A DNA stretch of 64,000 bases, taken from Chitinophagaceae bacterium (lineage in GTDB: Bacteria; Bacteroidota; Bacteroidia; Chitinophagales; Chitinophagaceae). Position numbers and translations under genes: made by a program. This document shows, piece by piece, positions 1-7,823 of the stretch. Positions within the stretch are counted from its first letter, which is position 1; each line of letters starts with the position of its first letter. The DNA is taken from positions 20,678 through 84,677 of the forward strand of contig SEAC01000020.1 in the NCBI GenBank assembly GCA_004173235.1, in the 5' to 3' direction. Below the pieces are notes generated by a model that made no database searches, was not told where the DNA came from, and saw only the letters and a program-made list of their open reading frames with translations.

Positions 1-545
1 AGGATCTTTGCCCCCAGCTCTTTGGTGCGGAGGATCTGCTCGGCGTGAATCTCCATGTCCTGGCTTACGGCCTGGATGTGCCCGCCGAGGGAAGGCTGGT
101 GGATCATTACTTCGCCGTGCGGAAAGATGTAGCGCTTGCCCTTGGTGCCGCCGCTAAGCAGGATGGAGCCCATCGAAGCCGCCAGGCCCATGCAGATGGT
201 GCTTACCGGGCTTTTGATCATCTTCATCATGTCGTATACCACCATACCGCTCGTTACCGAGCCGCCGGGGGAGGAGATGTACATCTTGATCTCAGCACCG
301 GGTTTGTCGAAGTCGAGGAGGAGCAGCTTGGTAGTGATGTCCTTTGCCGACTTATCGTCTACCACGCCCCAGAAGTAGATGGTGCGGGTTTCGTAAAAGT
401 GCTGCTCCATGCGCTTGTAGAGCATTTTCGTATCTACCTCGGCGCGTTCTTCTTTCTCTTCTTCTTCGTGCTCGGGCTCCTCGGGGTTGGGCTGAGGGCT
501 CATGATGTGGAGGCGATTGTTGTATAAGATATCGTTGAGGCTCAT
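1..545 (-). CDS. clpP: ATP-dependent Clp protease proteolytic subunit, second copy (3' end beyond window)
   Basis: This is a serine peptidase of the ClpP family, which forms the tetradecameric chamber fed by ClpX or ClpA/C unfoldases in the cytosol. I translated 182 codons from the ATG at 545; the gene runs off the left edge, so the C-terminus with the catalytic Asp is not visible. Seen: the nucleophile motif GLAASMGS (Ser about 124), the catalytic His in VMIHQP (about 149) and the substrate-groove ISSPGGSV segment. Residues about 20-36 form a very acidic tail (PEEPEHEEEEKEERAE) absent from the neighbouring ClpP. A second ATG lies 14 codons in and could be the true start. It follows clpP1 on the same strand after an 85-nt spacer with two hairpins, so tig-clpP-clpP may form one transcription unit. 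Confidence 0.93.
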   Translation of the reverse strand, partial: MSLNDILYNNRLHIMSPQPNPEEPEHEEEEKEERAEVDTKMLYKRMEQHFYETRTIYFWGVVDDKSAKDITTKLLLLDFDKPGAEIKMYISSPGGSVTSGMVVYDMMKMIKSPVSTICMGLAASMGSILLSGGTKGKRYIFPHGEVMIHQPSLGGHIQAVSQDMEIHAEQILRTKELGAKI

Positions 546-572
546 TTGTCTGGAGTGTTTGTTGTTTTAAAG

Positions 573-591
573 AGACGCACATGGTGCGTCT
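573..591. repeat. 8-3-8 palindrome agacgcac-atg-gtgcgtct
   Basis: A perfect 8-bp inverted repeat with a 3-nt loop sits between the two clpP genes. The same architecture, with agacgcat arms, recurs at 34417-34435 and as the first unit of the array at 39789, so this is a dispersed element of the genome. It could form an RNA hairpin in the clpP transcript. Confidence 0.75.
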
Positions 592-599
592 TTACAGCT

Positions 600-618
600 C
601 CCTTCCCGTAGGGAAGGG
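600..618. repeat. Second spacer palindrome cccttccc-gta-gggaaggg
   Basis: A perfect 8-bp inverted repeat with a 3-nt loop, 9 nt from the preceding palindrome and 12 nt from the clpP1 stop. It has no long T-tract, so it is more likely an mRNA-processing or attenuating hairpin than a strong terminator. Confidence 0.6.
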
Positions 619-630
619 TAGGGGATGGGT

Positions 631-1329
631 CTATTTCTCGGCTTTCTTTTCTTTCTTGGGATTCACCAGCAGCACTTCGTCAACAAGGCCATACTCTTTC
701 GCTTCGGCGGCCGTCATCCAGTAGTCGCGCTGGAAGTCTTCCTCAACGCGCTCCACGGTCTGGTTGGAATGGTTGCAGATGATCTCGTAAAGTTCCTTGC
801 GGAGTTTTTTGATCTCGCGCACGGTGATCTCGATGTCGGTAGCCTGGCCGCCGATGGCGCCGGAAGGCTGGTGCATCATGATGCGGCTATGCTTGAGCGC
901 GGCGCGCTTGCCCTTGGAGCCGGCTGCCAGCAGCACCGATCCCATCGAGGCGGCAACGCCGATGCAGATGGTGGCCACATCGGGGCTCACATACTGGATG
1001 GTATCGTAAACGCCGAGGCCTGCATATACAGAGCCGCCGGGCGAGTTGATATACATATTGATGTCGCGCGTGCGGTCGGTGGAATCAAGGAAGAGGAGCT
1101 GCGCGGTCACGATGTTGGCAACTTCGTCGTTGATGGGATAGCCCAGGAAGATGATGCGGTCCATCATGAGGCGGCTGTATACGTCCATCACGGCTACGTT
1201 CATCGGGCGTTCCTCGATCACGTTCGCGGTCAGCGCCGTAAAGTTGTACTTCGCGTAGCTATTCAGCGTGTTGCTCGAAAGGCCCCGGTGCTTGACGGCA
1301 TATTTCTCGAATTCGGAGGAAAAACTCAT
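631..1329 (-). CDS. clpP: ATP-dependent Clp protease proteolytic subunit
   Basis: Canonical 232-residue ClpP. The full triad is visible: Ser128 in GVAASMGS, His153 in IMMHQP and Asp202 in QRDYWM, with the SPGGSVYAG segment near 96-104. The reading frame is open upstream to 1404, but the ATG at 1329 gives the usual family N-terminus (MSFSSEFEKYAV) and length, so I chose it. The protein should assemble in the cytosol as a barrel, possibly mixed with the second ClpP downstream. It follows trigger factor on the same strand, a common arrangement in bacteria. Confidence 0.96.
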   Translation of the reverse strand: MSFSSEFEKYAVKHRGLSSNTLNSYAKYNFTALTANVIEERPMNVAVMDVYSRLMMDRIIFLGYPINDEVANIVTAQLLFLDSTDRTRDINMYINSPGGSVYAGLGVYDTIQYVSPDVATICIGVAASMGSVLLAAGSKGKRAALKHSRIMMHQPSGAIGGQATDIEITVREIKKLRKELYEIICNHSNQTVERVEEDFQRDYWMTAAEAKEYGLVDEVLLVNPKKEKKAEK

Positions 1330-1420
1330 ATCGTCTGTTGTTAATTGTGGCAATTTAGTGGAATACCGGTTTGCAAATACCGTGCGCGGGCGGAAAGCAG
1401 ACATTCTGTCCGGAATTGCA

Positions 1421-1520
1421 GTTTGTTGTTTGTGGTTGCGCCATGCGGCGCAAACGGAAAGAGGCGCCGTAAAACGGCGCCTCTTTAACTACAAACCACA
1501 AACTAAAAACGACAAACTTG
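1421..1520. repeat. Inverted heptamer-arm element (AAACNAC type)
   Basis: The tig-clpP spacer carries heptamers gtttgtt, gtttgtg at 1421-1434 and their inverted counterparts at 1486-1520 (taactac, aaaccac, aaactaa, aaacgac, aaacttg) in strict 7-nt phase. The arms flank a core holding the hairpin at 1458-1486. The same heptamer type reappears at 39972-40005 and 44001-44027. This is one of six inverted-arm loci in the window. Confidence 0.7.
1458..1486 (-). terminator. Stem-loop after tig
   Basis: A perfect 13-bp inverted repeat (aaagaggcgccgt / acggcgcctcttt) with a 3-nt loop begins 37 nt after the tig stop. The GC-rich stem closing in A/T pairs suits a terminator or attenuator; the U-run is short, so some read-through into clpP is plausible. 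Confidence 0.65.
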
Positions 1521-1522
1521 TC

Positions 1523-2890
1523 TTAGTGGTGTTCGTGATTGTGCTTCTGATTCATTTCGATGAAGGCTTCCCGCTTGATCGGCTCCGGTTGTGCATGGGC
1601 GTTGGTCTCGAGCCACTGGAAGATCTTTTCCGTCTGGATGCGGTTGTAGGCATCTTCGATGTACTTCTTGTCTTTCATCATGCGGTTCACGTAGTCGTTC
1701 ACCCACTCAGCTTCGGTGTCGAGCGTCTGGCCGCCCATGTATCCGAGCAGCTGCTGCTTTGCAAACGTGCGCAGGTCTTCCTGTTCCACCTTGATGCCGG
1801 CATCGGTGGCAATTTTGTCGGTGATGAGGCTCCACTTCAACTGGTTCTTGAACTGGGGAAACTCTGCCGCCGCTTCTTCCTCCGTCTTCATGCCGCCTTC
1901 GCCTTGCGTTTGCAGCCAGCGGAGCAGGAATGCTTCGGGGAATTCGATCTTCGTGTTATCGAGGAGGGTGTGATACAGCGTATGGTGCAGCTGGTTGCGG
2001 CCCTCTGTAGCCCACTGGCCTTCGAGCTCCGTGCGGAGGCGGTTGCGGAGCTCCTCTTCGGTCTTGACGTTGTCGTTGGGGAAGATCTGCGCGAAGAATT
2101 CTTCGTTCAGGTCGCGCTTTTCGATGAGGCCCACCTTGGTGATGTCGAGGCGGAAGTAGCGGTCGCTACCGCTGTCGATGCCGAGGTCCTGGAGGATCCA
2201 CTCAGCTTCCTGGCCACCGAAGGCTTCGTTGAAAGCCACCTGGAGGCTGTCGCCGGTCTTTTTGCCGGTGAGCGTAGGGCGGAAGCTTTCCTTGAAATAG
2301 CGCACGAGCACCGAGTTGTCCTTTTTCACGCCACCCGCGATCTCGTTGCCGGCCGCATCGGTTTCGGTGAAATTGAGGTTGAGCACGTTCTCGTCGGAGT
2401 CAACGGCTTCGGGCTCGGTCATATTGCCATAGCGGCCGCGCAGGCGATCCACTTCTTCGTCGATCATAGCATCGTCCACGCTCACCTCGTAGCGCTTCAC
2501 CGGGAAGGAAGCGAGGTTGGGCAGCTCGAAGTCGGGCTTGAGGCCCATTTCGAACGTGAACTCGTAGGTGCCCGGGTTGTTCATGTCCAGCTGCGCAATG
2601 TCCACCTTAACGGGGATCGGGTTGGCGAAGATGTTCGGGTTTTCCTTCGACAGGAATTCGTTCATTTCCTTGTCTACCAGCTTCAGCACTTCGTCTACGA
2701 ACAGCGAGTTGCCGTACATTTTCTTGACGAGGCCCGCGGGCACCATGCCTTTGCGGAAGCCGGGGATGTTGGCCTGCTTGCTGTATTGCTTCAGCGCCTT
2801 TTCGAAGGAGGGCAGGTAGTCTTGTTTCTCGAGTGTAACGTGCAGCTGCTTGTGCAGGGGCGCCATCTCTTGTTGCGTGATCGTAGCCAT
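1523..2890 (-). CDS. tig: Trigger factor, ribosome-associated chaperone
   Basis: A 455-residue trigger factor that binds at the ribosomal exit tunnel and shields nascent chains. The N-terminal ribosome-binding domain carries the loop IPGFRKGMVP at about 42-51, close to the family signature. The middle peptidyl-prolyl isomerase domain (about 150-250) is divergent, as is usual in Bacteroidota, and the helical C-terminal chaperone domain follows. The C-terminus is His-rich (NQKHNHEHH). The ATG at 2890 gives the family start. A TAnnTTTG-type -7 box lies 66 nt upstream. Placement with the two clpP genes makes a folding and degradation cluster. Confidence 0.96.
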   Translation of the reverse strand: MATITQQEMAPLHKQLHVTLEKQDYLPSFEKALKQYSKQANIPGFRKGMVPAGLVKKMYGNSLFVDEVLKLVDKEMNEFLSKENPNIFANPIPVKVDIAQLDMNNPGTYEFTFEMGLKPDFELPNLASFPVKRYEVSVDDAMIDEEVDRLRGRYGNMTEPEAVDSDENVLNLNFTETDAAGNEIAGGVKKDNSVLVRYFKESFRPTLTGKKTGDSLQVAFNEAFGGQEAEWILQDLGIDSGSDRYFRLDITKVGLIEKRDLNEEFFAQIFPNDNVKTEEELRNRLRTELEGQWATEGRNQLHHTLYHTLLDNTKIEFPEAFLLRWLQTQGEGGMKTEEEAAAEFPQFKNQLKWSLITDKIATDAGIKVEQEDLRTFAKQQLLGYMGGQTLDTEAEWVNDYVNRMMKDKKYIEDAYNRIQTEKIFQWLETNAHAQPEPIKREAFIEMNQKHNHEHH

Positions 2891-2955
2891 ATTGTTGTAT
2901 CTGGAGCAGGCCGGCGGCAGTGGCCGGGCCTTTTGCCCGTTTTTTTAATGGGGTG

Positions 2956-2963
2956 CAAAAATA
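2956..2963 (-). promoter_or_regulatory. Bacteroidota -7 box for tig (TATTTTTG)
   Basis: Read on the minus strand this is TATTTTTG, an exact match to the TAnnTTTG -7 consensus of Bacteroidota primary promoters. No clear -33 TTTG is seen at the expected distance. Confidence 0.5.
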
Positions 2964-3073
2964 CGGCATTGCGCCCAATTATCGGCGGCGCAGCTGCACG
3001 TGCGCAACGGCAGGTTTGAATCGGATGCGTGCATCTGGGTAAATGGACTGGTGCTTCTCAAAAGGCCACGAAA

Positions 3074-3100
3074 AAGCCGCTTCCAATACAGAAGCGGCTT
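3074..3100 (-). terminator. Intrinsic terminator of tRNA-Leu
   Basis: A 10-bp stem (gaagcggctt / aagccgcttc) with a 7-nt loop, followed on the minus strand by a T-run (complement of 3071-3075). It lies 4 nt past the tRNA 3' end. Confidence 0.85.
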
Positions 3101-3103
3101 CGT

Positions 3104-3184
3104 GCGGGTGGAGGGACTCGAACCCCCATGCCTCGCGGCGTCAGATCCTAAGTCTGATACGTCTACCAATTTCGCCACACCCGC
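3104..3184 (-). tRNA. tRNA-Leu (anticodon TAG)
   Basis: On the minus strand an 81-nt cloverleaf is visible. It has a 7-bp acceptor stem (GCGGGTG / CACCCGC), an anticodon stem around loop CTTAGGA giving anticodon TAG, the long variable arm expected of class II tRNA-Leu, and the T-arm GGTTCGAGTCC. It reads CUA/CUN leucine codons. CCA is not encoded after the acceptor stem, so it must be added after transcription. It has its own promoter box and terminator, so it is a single-gene unit. Confidence 0.95.
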
Positions 3185-3194
3185 GAAAGGTCGG

Positions 3195-3202
3195 CAAAGG
3201 TA
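3195..3202 (-). promoter_or_regulatory. -7 box for tRNA-Leu (TACCTTTG)
   Basis: Minus-strand TACCTTTG matches TAnnTTTG exactly and ends 10 nt before the mature tRNA 5' end, which fits a start a few bases upstream of the tRNA. Confidence 0.7.
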
Positions 3203-3272
3203 GGGGCTTTCGGGAACAGAACGGAGGGAAGCGGGAAGAGAATGTTCACTGTTAAGGAAAAAATAAATTCAG

Positions 3273-3280
3273 TAGATTTG
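3273..3280 (+). promoter_or_regulatory. Possible -7 box (TAGATTTG) for the 3371 gene
   Basis: An exact TAnnTTTG match 90 nt before the start of the large secreted protein. No convincing -33 box is seen, so support is moderate. Confidence 0.45.
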
Positions 3281-3370
3281 ACGGCTTCCATGCGCGAACT
3301 GGGTTATTTCTAAGCAGAAATCTCCCGGAAATCGGATGCGGGGCCAAACACTTTTAACACTTAACTGTCT

Positions 3371-6300
3371 ATGAGACTTTTCCTGCTCTCACTGCTTTGC
3401 CTTTGCGCGGCGGCATCCGTTCAAGCACAAGGTTTCAACTTTTCCTGCGCCCGAGACACTACCCTCAGAAGTTGTGATCCGGTGTGCGTGAACCTCCAGG
3501 CGAAGGTGCCCGACCTTCGTGCGAACACGAGCACTTATAACGTGGCTCCGTTGTCGAACGTCTCGGGTTGTTTCATCCCATACGTGCAGCCCGACGACCC
3601 GGCGGGACAGGCCACCAGCCTCGTGATCGACGACAAGTACAGCACGGCCATCAACATCGGCTTTACATTTCCCTTCTTCGGAACCAACTATACGCAGTGT
3701 GTGGCCAGCACCAACGGACTGGTATCCTTCGATATTTCGAAAGCCACCCAGTTCAGCCACTACGCGATGCTGCGCAACGGCGGTACGCTTTCGGCCACGT
3801 CCGGTGTGCCGCAAGACCTGCCCAGCACCTTGTACGACAAGCTGCTGATCATGGGCCCTTACCACGACATAAACCCGGCAACGACTACCTCGCCCAACCG
3901 CCGCATCCAATACCAAGTGTTCGGCGTTGCGCCGTATCGCCGCTGGATCCTGAGCTTTTATAAAGTGCCGCAGTTCAGCTGCAGCAACCTTATTGAGAAT
4001 ACGCATCAGATCGTGCTCTACGAATCCACCGGTATCGTGGAAGTATTCGTATTCAGCCGCCAGTCCTGCAGCGCATGGAACCAGGGCCGCGCGATGATCG
4101 GTATGCAGAACGAGTCGCGCACGTCGGCCATCATGGCGCCGGGGCGCAAGGCTTCCGACCCGGTATGGGAAGGATTGAACATGAACGAATCCTGGCGCTT
4201 TGTTCCGGCTTCGGGCGGATCGCTGCTCAAGCGGGTTGAGTTGTTTGATATGACCGGCACGCTCGTTGGGCTGGGAACCGTAGGCACGAGTGCCAACGGC
4301 GCCACCAGCGTCGAGTTCCCGAACATTTGCGTTTCCACGGTCGGCTCCACGCCGTTCCGCATGCGCGCCGTTTACGAAAAGATCGACGACCCAAGCGTGG
4401 AGATCTACGGCAACGACACCATCCGCATCAACCGCCCGGGCCTTCCGTTCTCGATCGGGGTGGTTTCTGCTGCGGCTACCTGCACCACGCCTTCCTCCAT
4501 CACGCTCACACCTCAGCCCGGTGGTGGCGTTCCTCCCTTCACGTATGCCATCGCACCTTTCGGCAACCCCGCCGGTGTATACCAATCGGCCAACGTGTTC
4601 CTGGGTGTTGCTCCCGGCCTCTATAATGCCTTTGTAAAAGACGCTACCGGTTGCGAATCTTCTCAGCCCATCTTCGTGAACTTCGGGGCCGCGGGCATTG
4701 CCGGTTCGGCAACGAGTACGCCATCGGGCTGTACGGTGCCCACCGGAACGGTAACGGCTACCTGGATCAGTGGCGGTACCGCTCCCTATACGTACCAGCT
4801 CAATTCGGGCGCCATCCAGAATGACGGCAACTTCACAGCGGTACCTTCCGGCTCACACGTGGTGACCATTCGCGACAACGCAGGTTGCCTCACGCAAATC
4901 ACGGTCAACGTGGGCATCAACAACAACCCCACGGCATCGGCCACGAGCACCGCCTCCGGTTGCACCGTCAACAACGGCAGCATTACCGCAACGGCGCTAA
5001 CCGGCCTCGCACCTTATACCTATGCACTCGATGGCAGCACTACCTACCAGGCTTCGAACGTATTCAACAACGTGGGCGTAGGACCGCATACCGTTACGGT
5101 GAAAGACGCGGGCGGTTGCACGGTTACCATCAATGCTCCGGTGGCCCAAACAGCCAACCCATCGGCATCGGCTACGGTAACGGCCACGGGTTGCGGCGCG
5201 CCTTCGGGCACGGCCACGCTCACGGCTACCGGCGGCATCGCACCCTATACTTATTGCCTCGGACCTTCTGGCGCCACTTCCTGCCAGACCGCGGCACTGC
5301 TCACGGGCCTTCCGGCCGGACAGCAGTTCCTCAGCGTGAAAGACGCGAACGGCTGCGTAGGCATCGTAGACATCACGATCCCCACCAGCACGCCTCCCAC
5401 GGCAACTGCAACCAGCACGGCTTCGGGTTGTACGCCTTCCGGCACCATCACGGTTACACCCGCCGGCGGCCTTGCTCCCTACACCTACCAGCTCGACGCG
5501 GGCACCGCTCAAAATACCAACGTGTTCACCGCGGTTGGAACGGGCAACCACACGATCGTCATCACCGATGCGCGGTCTTGCTCGGTTACCATCAACGTGG
5601 TCGTTGGCGGCACAACGCCTCCTGCGGCAACTGCGGCCACCACGGTTTCGGGTTGTAACCCTGCCAGCGGCACCATAACGGTAACCGCTACGGGAACTGC
5701 TCCGTTCACCTACGCCTTGGGCACCGGAACCTTCCAGCCGTCGAACGCCTTCACGGGTCTTGCGGCCGGCAACTATTCGATCCAGGTGCGCGATAACGTG
5801 GGCTGTACTTCAACCATCACTGCTACGGTGGGCTCTTCGCCTGCGGTTGCTGCATCGGCAACGGCGGCCAACACGCTTTGCACTTCGAACACGGGTTCCG
5901 TAAGCGTTACCGCAACTGCGGGCACTGCGCCTTACACCTACACGCTCAGCGGCACGTCCACTGCGCAGCCTTCTAACCAGTTCAACAACCTCGCTGCCGG
6001 TAGCTACACCGTTACCGTAACCGACGCGCTCGGTTGCACTGCCGCAACGGCGCCGGTAACTGTTGGTCAAACGAACAATATCACGATCACTCCTGCCACA
6101 TCCATCGTTTCGGGTTGCGTGGGCACATCGCAAACGGTGTCGCTTACTACCAACGCTTCGTCGGTAAGCTGGTCGCCTGCAACAGGCGTGGCCAACCCCG
6201 CTTCTGCAAACACGTCGATCACCATCGGCACAGCGCCCACGTATACGGTTACGGCCGGCACCGGTGCATGCACCGCCACGGCTACGGTAACGGTTCAGGC

Positions 6301-6826
6301 CGTTCAGCCTCCGCAGGTAAATGCCGGTGCGCAGCAATATATCCAGGTAGGTGATTCGGTTCGCCTCCTTGCAGCCGTTTCGCCCACAGGCACCTACAGC
6401 TATTCCTGGTCGCCGGGCATCACGCTCCGCGATTCCACGGTGCTGCAACCCTGGGCACGCCCCGCGGTAACTACTGCTTACACGCTCACCGTTACCACGC
6501 CGCAAGGTTGCGTGGGCCGCGACAGCGTTACCGTAGTTATACTGGGCGATTGCATCGACCCGCACAACGCTTTCACGCCCAACGGCGACGGCATCAACGA
6601 CAACTGGCTGGTGACGAACGGCGCAGGCTGCACCACCAGGATCGTGGCGCAGGTGTTCAACCGCTATGGTGGCCGGGTGTATGAAAACCAGAACTACCGC
6701 GGCGACTGGAACGGCACCTACCAGGGCAAACACATCGCAGATGGCACTTATTACTACCAGGTGGTTTATTACATGACGGACGGACGGATCGTCACCCGTC
6801 GCGGAGACGTAACCATTGTTCGCTAA
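3371..6826 (+). CDS. Large secreted repeat protein with gliding-motility-associated C-terminal domain
   Basis: 1151 residues. A signal peptide (1-20, ending SVQAQ) is followed by an N-terminal globular region to about 355 that looks nidogen-like (NIGFTFPFFGTNY, VASTNGLVSFD). Residues about 356-897 hold about seven SprB-like repeats, each starting near SGCTPSGT and passing through PYTYQL to VKDAGGC. One or two Ig-like modules follow. The last ~95 residues are the CHU_C / gliding-motility-associated domain (AFTPNGDGINDNW ... GDWNG ... GDVTIVR), the type B signal for type IX secretion. The protein is expected on the cell surface or released, as an adhesin or motility-related filament. The gene 21 nt downstream is a PorP/SprF homologue, the usual partner for export of SprB-like proteins. 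A longer paralogue lies at 10168. Exact ligand and role are unknown. Confidence 0.9.
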   Translation: MRLFLLSLLCLCAAASVQAQGFNFSCARDTTLRSCDPVCVNLQAKVPDLRANTSTYNVAPLSNVSGCFIPYVQPDDPAGQATSLVIDDKYSTAINIGFTFPFFGTNYTQCVASTNGLVSFDISKATQFSHYAMLRNGGTLSATSGVPQDLPSTLYDKLLIMGPYHDINPATTTSPNRRIQYQVFGVAPYRRWILSFYKVPQFSCSNLIENTHQIVLYESTGIVEVFVFSRQSCSAWNQGRAMIGMQNESRTSAIMAPGRKASDPVWEGLNMNESWRFVPASGGSLLKRVELFDMTGTLVGLGTVGTSANGATSVEFPNICVSTVGSTPFRMRAVYEKIDDPSVEIYGNDTIRINRPGLPFSIGVVSAAATCTTPSSITLTPQPGGGVPPFTYAIAPFGNPAGVYQSANVFLGVAPGLYNAFVKDATGCESSQPIFVNFGAAGIAGSATSTPSGCTVPTGTVTATWISGGTAPYTYQLNSGAIQNDGNFTAVPSGSHVVTIRDNAGCLTQITVNVGINNNPTASATSTASGCTVNNGSITATALTGLAPYTYALDGSTTYQASNVFNNVGVGPHTVTVKDAGGCTVTINAPVAQTANPSASATVTATGCGAPSGTATLTATGGIAPYTYCLGPSGATSCQTAALLTGLPAGQQFLSVKDANGCVGIVDITIPTSTPPTATATSTASGCTPSGTITVTPAGGLAPYTYQLDAGTAQNTNVFTAVGTGNHTIVITDARSCSVTINVVVGGTTPPAATAATTVSGCNPASGTITVTATGTAPFTYALGTGTFQPSNAFTGLAAGNYSIQVRDNVGCTSTITATVGSSPAVAASATAANTLCTSNTGSVSVTATAGTAPYTYTLSGTSTAQPSNQFNNLAAGSYTVTVTDALGCTAATAPVTVGQTNNITITPATSIVSGCVGTSQTVSLTTNASSVSWSPATGVANPASANTSITIGTAPTYTVTAGTGACTATATVTVQAVQPPQVNAGAQQYIQVGDSVRLLAAVSPTGTYSYSWSPGITLRDSTVLQPWARPAVTTAYTLTVTTPQGCVGRDSVTVVILGDCIDPHNAFTPNGDGINDNWLVTNGAGCTTRIVAQVFNRYGGRVYENQNYRGDWNGTYQGKHIADGTYYYQVVYYMTDGRIVTRRGDVTIVR

Positions 6827-6847
6827 TACCAAACCAGGAGACCCAAC

Positions 6848-7747
6848 ATGAAAAAGAACCTATTGACCCTCGTGCTGTCGCTTTCGGTGCTGTTTGGTGC
6901 GGCGCAGCAGTTACCCGTGTTCAGTTTGTACGACCTGCACCCAACGATGCACAACCCGGCAACGGCCGGCGTGCGCGGGTACGGCTCCATCGGCGGCGCC
7001 TTCCGCACGCAGTGGTCGTCCATTTCGGGCGCACCGCAAACGACGCTGATCTTCGGCAACACCTACATTCCCAAAGCGAACCTGGGCATCGGCGGCTATG
7101 TGTACAACGACGTCACCGGCCCCACGCGCCGCACCGGTTTGCAGATGGCGTATTCGTACATCATCAAGATGCAGAATGAAAGCAAGCTCTCCTTCGGCAT
7201 CGAAGGACGCCTGCAGCAATATTCGCTCGACCACGCCAAGATCTCCAACGCACTCAGCTCCACCGACCCCGTGCTGGCCGGTAAGGAAAGCCAGTTTCGC
7301 GGTGATGCCGGCTTCGGCGTTGCATTTACCCACCCGCGCTTCCAGATCGGCGCTTCGGTGAGCCAGCTCATTCAAAGCAAGCTTCGCTTCACGGATGCCA
7401 ATGCGGCACCCATCGAGGCACGCAACTACCGCCACTTTTTTGCACACGGTTATTATGACTGGCAGGTGGATGAGGTGACCAACATCTACCCGAACTTCCT
7501 GGCCGTGTACCTTCCCAACGCCCCCGTTGAATTCCAGGGCGGCGTGCGCGTGGAGCACAACCACCTGTTCTGGTACGGCATCGCCCTGCGTGTCAACCAA
7601 TCGTGGATGGGCAGTGTAGGCGTGAAGGTGAAAAAGAAGTTCAACATCGGCTACTCGATCGACCTGTACCGCAAGCCCGTAAGCGTTTTCGACGGCGGCG
7701 GCTCGGCCCACGAGATCATGCTCCGCTACGATTTCCTTCGCAAGTAA
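6848..7747 (+). CDS. PorP/SprF family type IX secretion system membrane protein
   Basis: 299 residues with a signal peptide (1-19). The mature start QLPVFSLYDLHPTMHNPATAGVRG is the hallmark of PorP/SprF proteins, followed by a predicted beta-barrel with alternating aromatic strands. Members sit in the outer membrane, and SprF is required for surface delivery of the SprB adhesin encoded next to it. Here the gene follows the CHU_C-domain protein by 21 nt and a strong terminator ends the unit, so the two should be co-transcribed and functionally paired. It may also serve the paralogue at 10168, which has no adjacent partner. Confidence 0.92.
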   Translation: MKKNLLTLVLSLSVLFGAAQQLPVFSLYDLHPTMHNPATAGVRGYGSIGGAFRTQWSSISGAPQTTLIFGNTYIPKANLGIGGYVYNDVTGPTRRTGLQMAYSYIIKMQNESKLSFGIEGRLQQYSLDHAKISNALSSTDPVLAGKESQFRGDAGFGVAFTHPRFQIGASVSQLIQSKLRFTDANAAPIEARNYRHFFAHGYYDWQVDEVTNIYPNFLAVYLPNAPVEFQGGVRVEHNHLFWYGIALRVNQSWMGSVGVKVKKKFNIGYSIDLYRKPVSVFDGGGSAHEIMLRYDFLRK

Positions 7748-7766
7748 TGGATACACCTTTCTGAAC

Positions 7767-7793
7767 AACCCCGGCCCCGCGCCGGGGTTTTTC
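7767..7793 (+). terminator. Intrinsic terminator of the adhesin-porP unit
   Basis: A 9-bp stem (aaccccggc / gccggggtt) with a 5-nt loop followed by a T-run, 19 nt after the porP/sprF stop. Confidence 0.85.
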
Positions 7794-7809
7794 GTGCGTG
7801 CAAAAGGCG

Positions 7810-7817
7810 TAAATTTG
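7810..7817 (+). promoter_or_regulatory. -7 box (TAAATTTG) very close to the spoT start
   Basis: An exact TAnnTTTG match whose last base is 6 nt before the ATG at 7824. If used, transcription would begin at or within a few bases of the start codon, giving a nearly leaderless mRNA. Confidence 0.6.
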
Positions 7818-7823
7818 AAAGGC

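Noticed and set aside
1330..1404. Extended N-terminus for clpP1
   Set aside because: The ATG at 1329 gives the normal ClpP length; the extension has no conserved content.
7794..7823. Earlier start for spoT
   Set aside because: It lies in the T-tail of the preceding terminator and upstream of the -7 box; the ATG at 7824 fits better.
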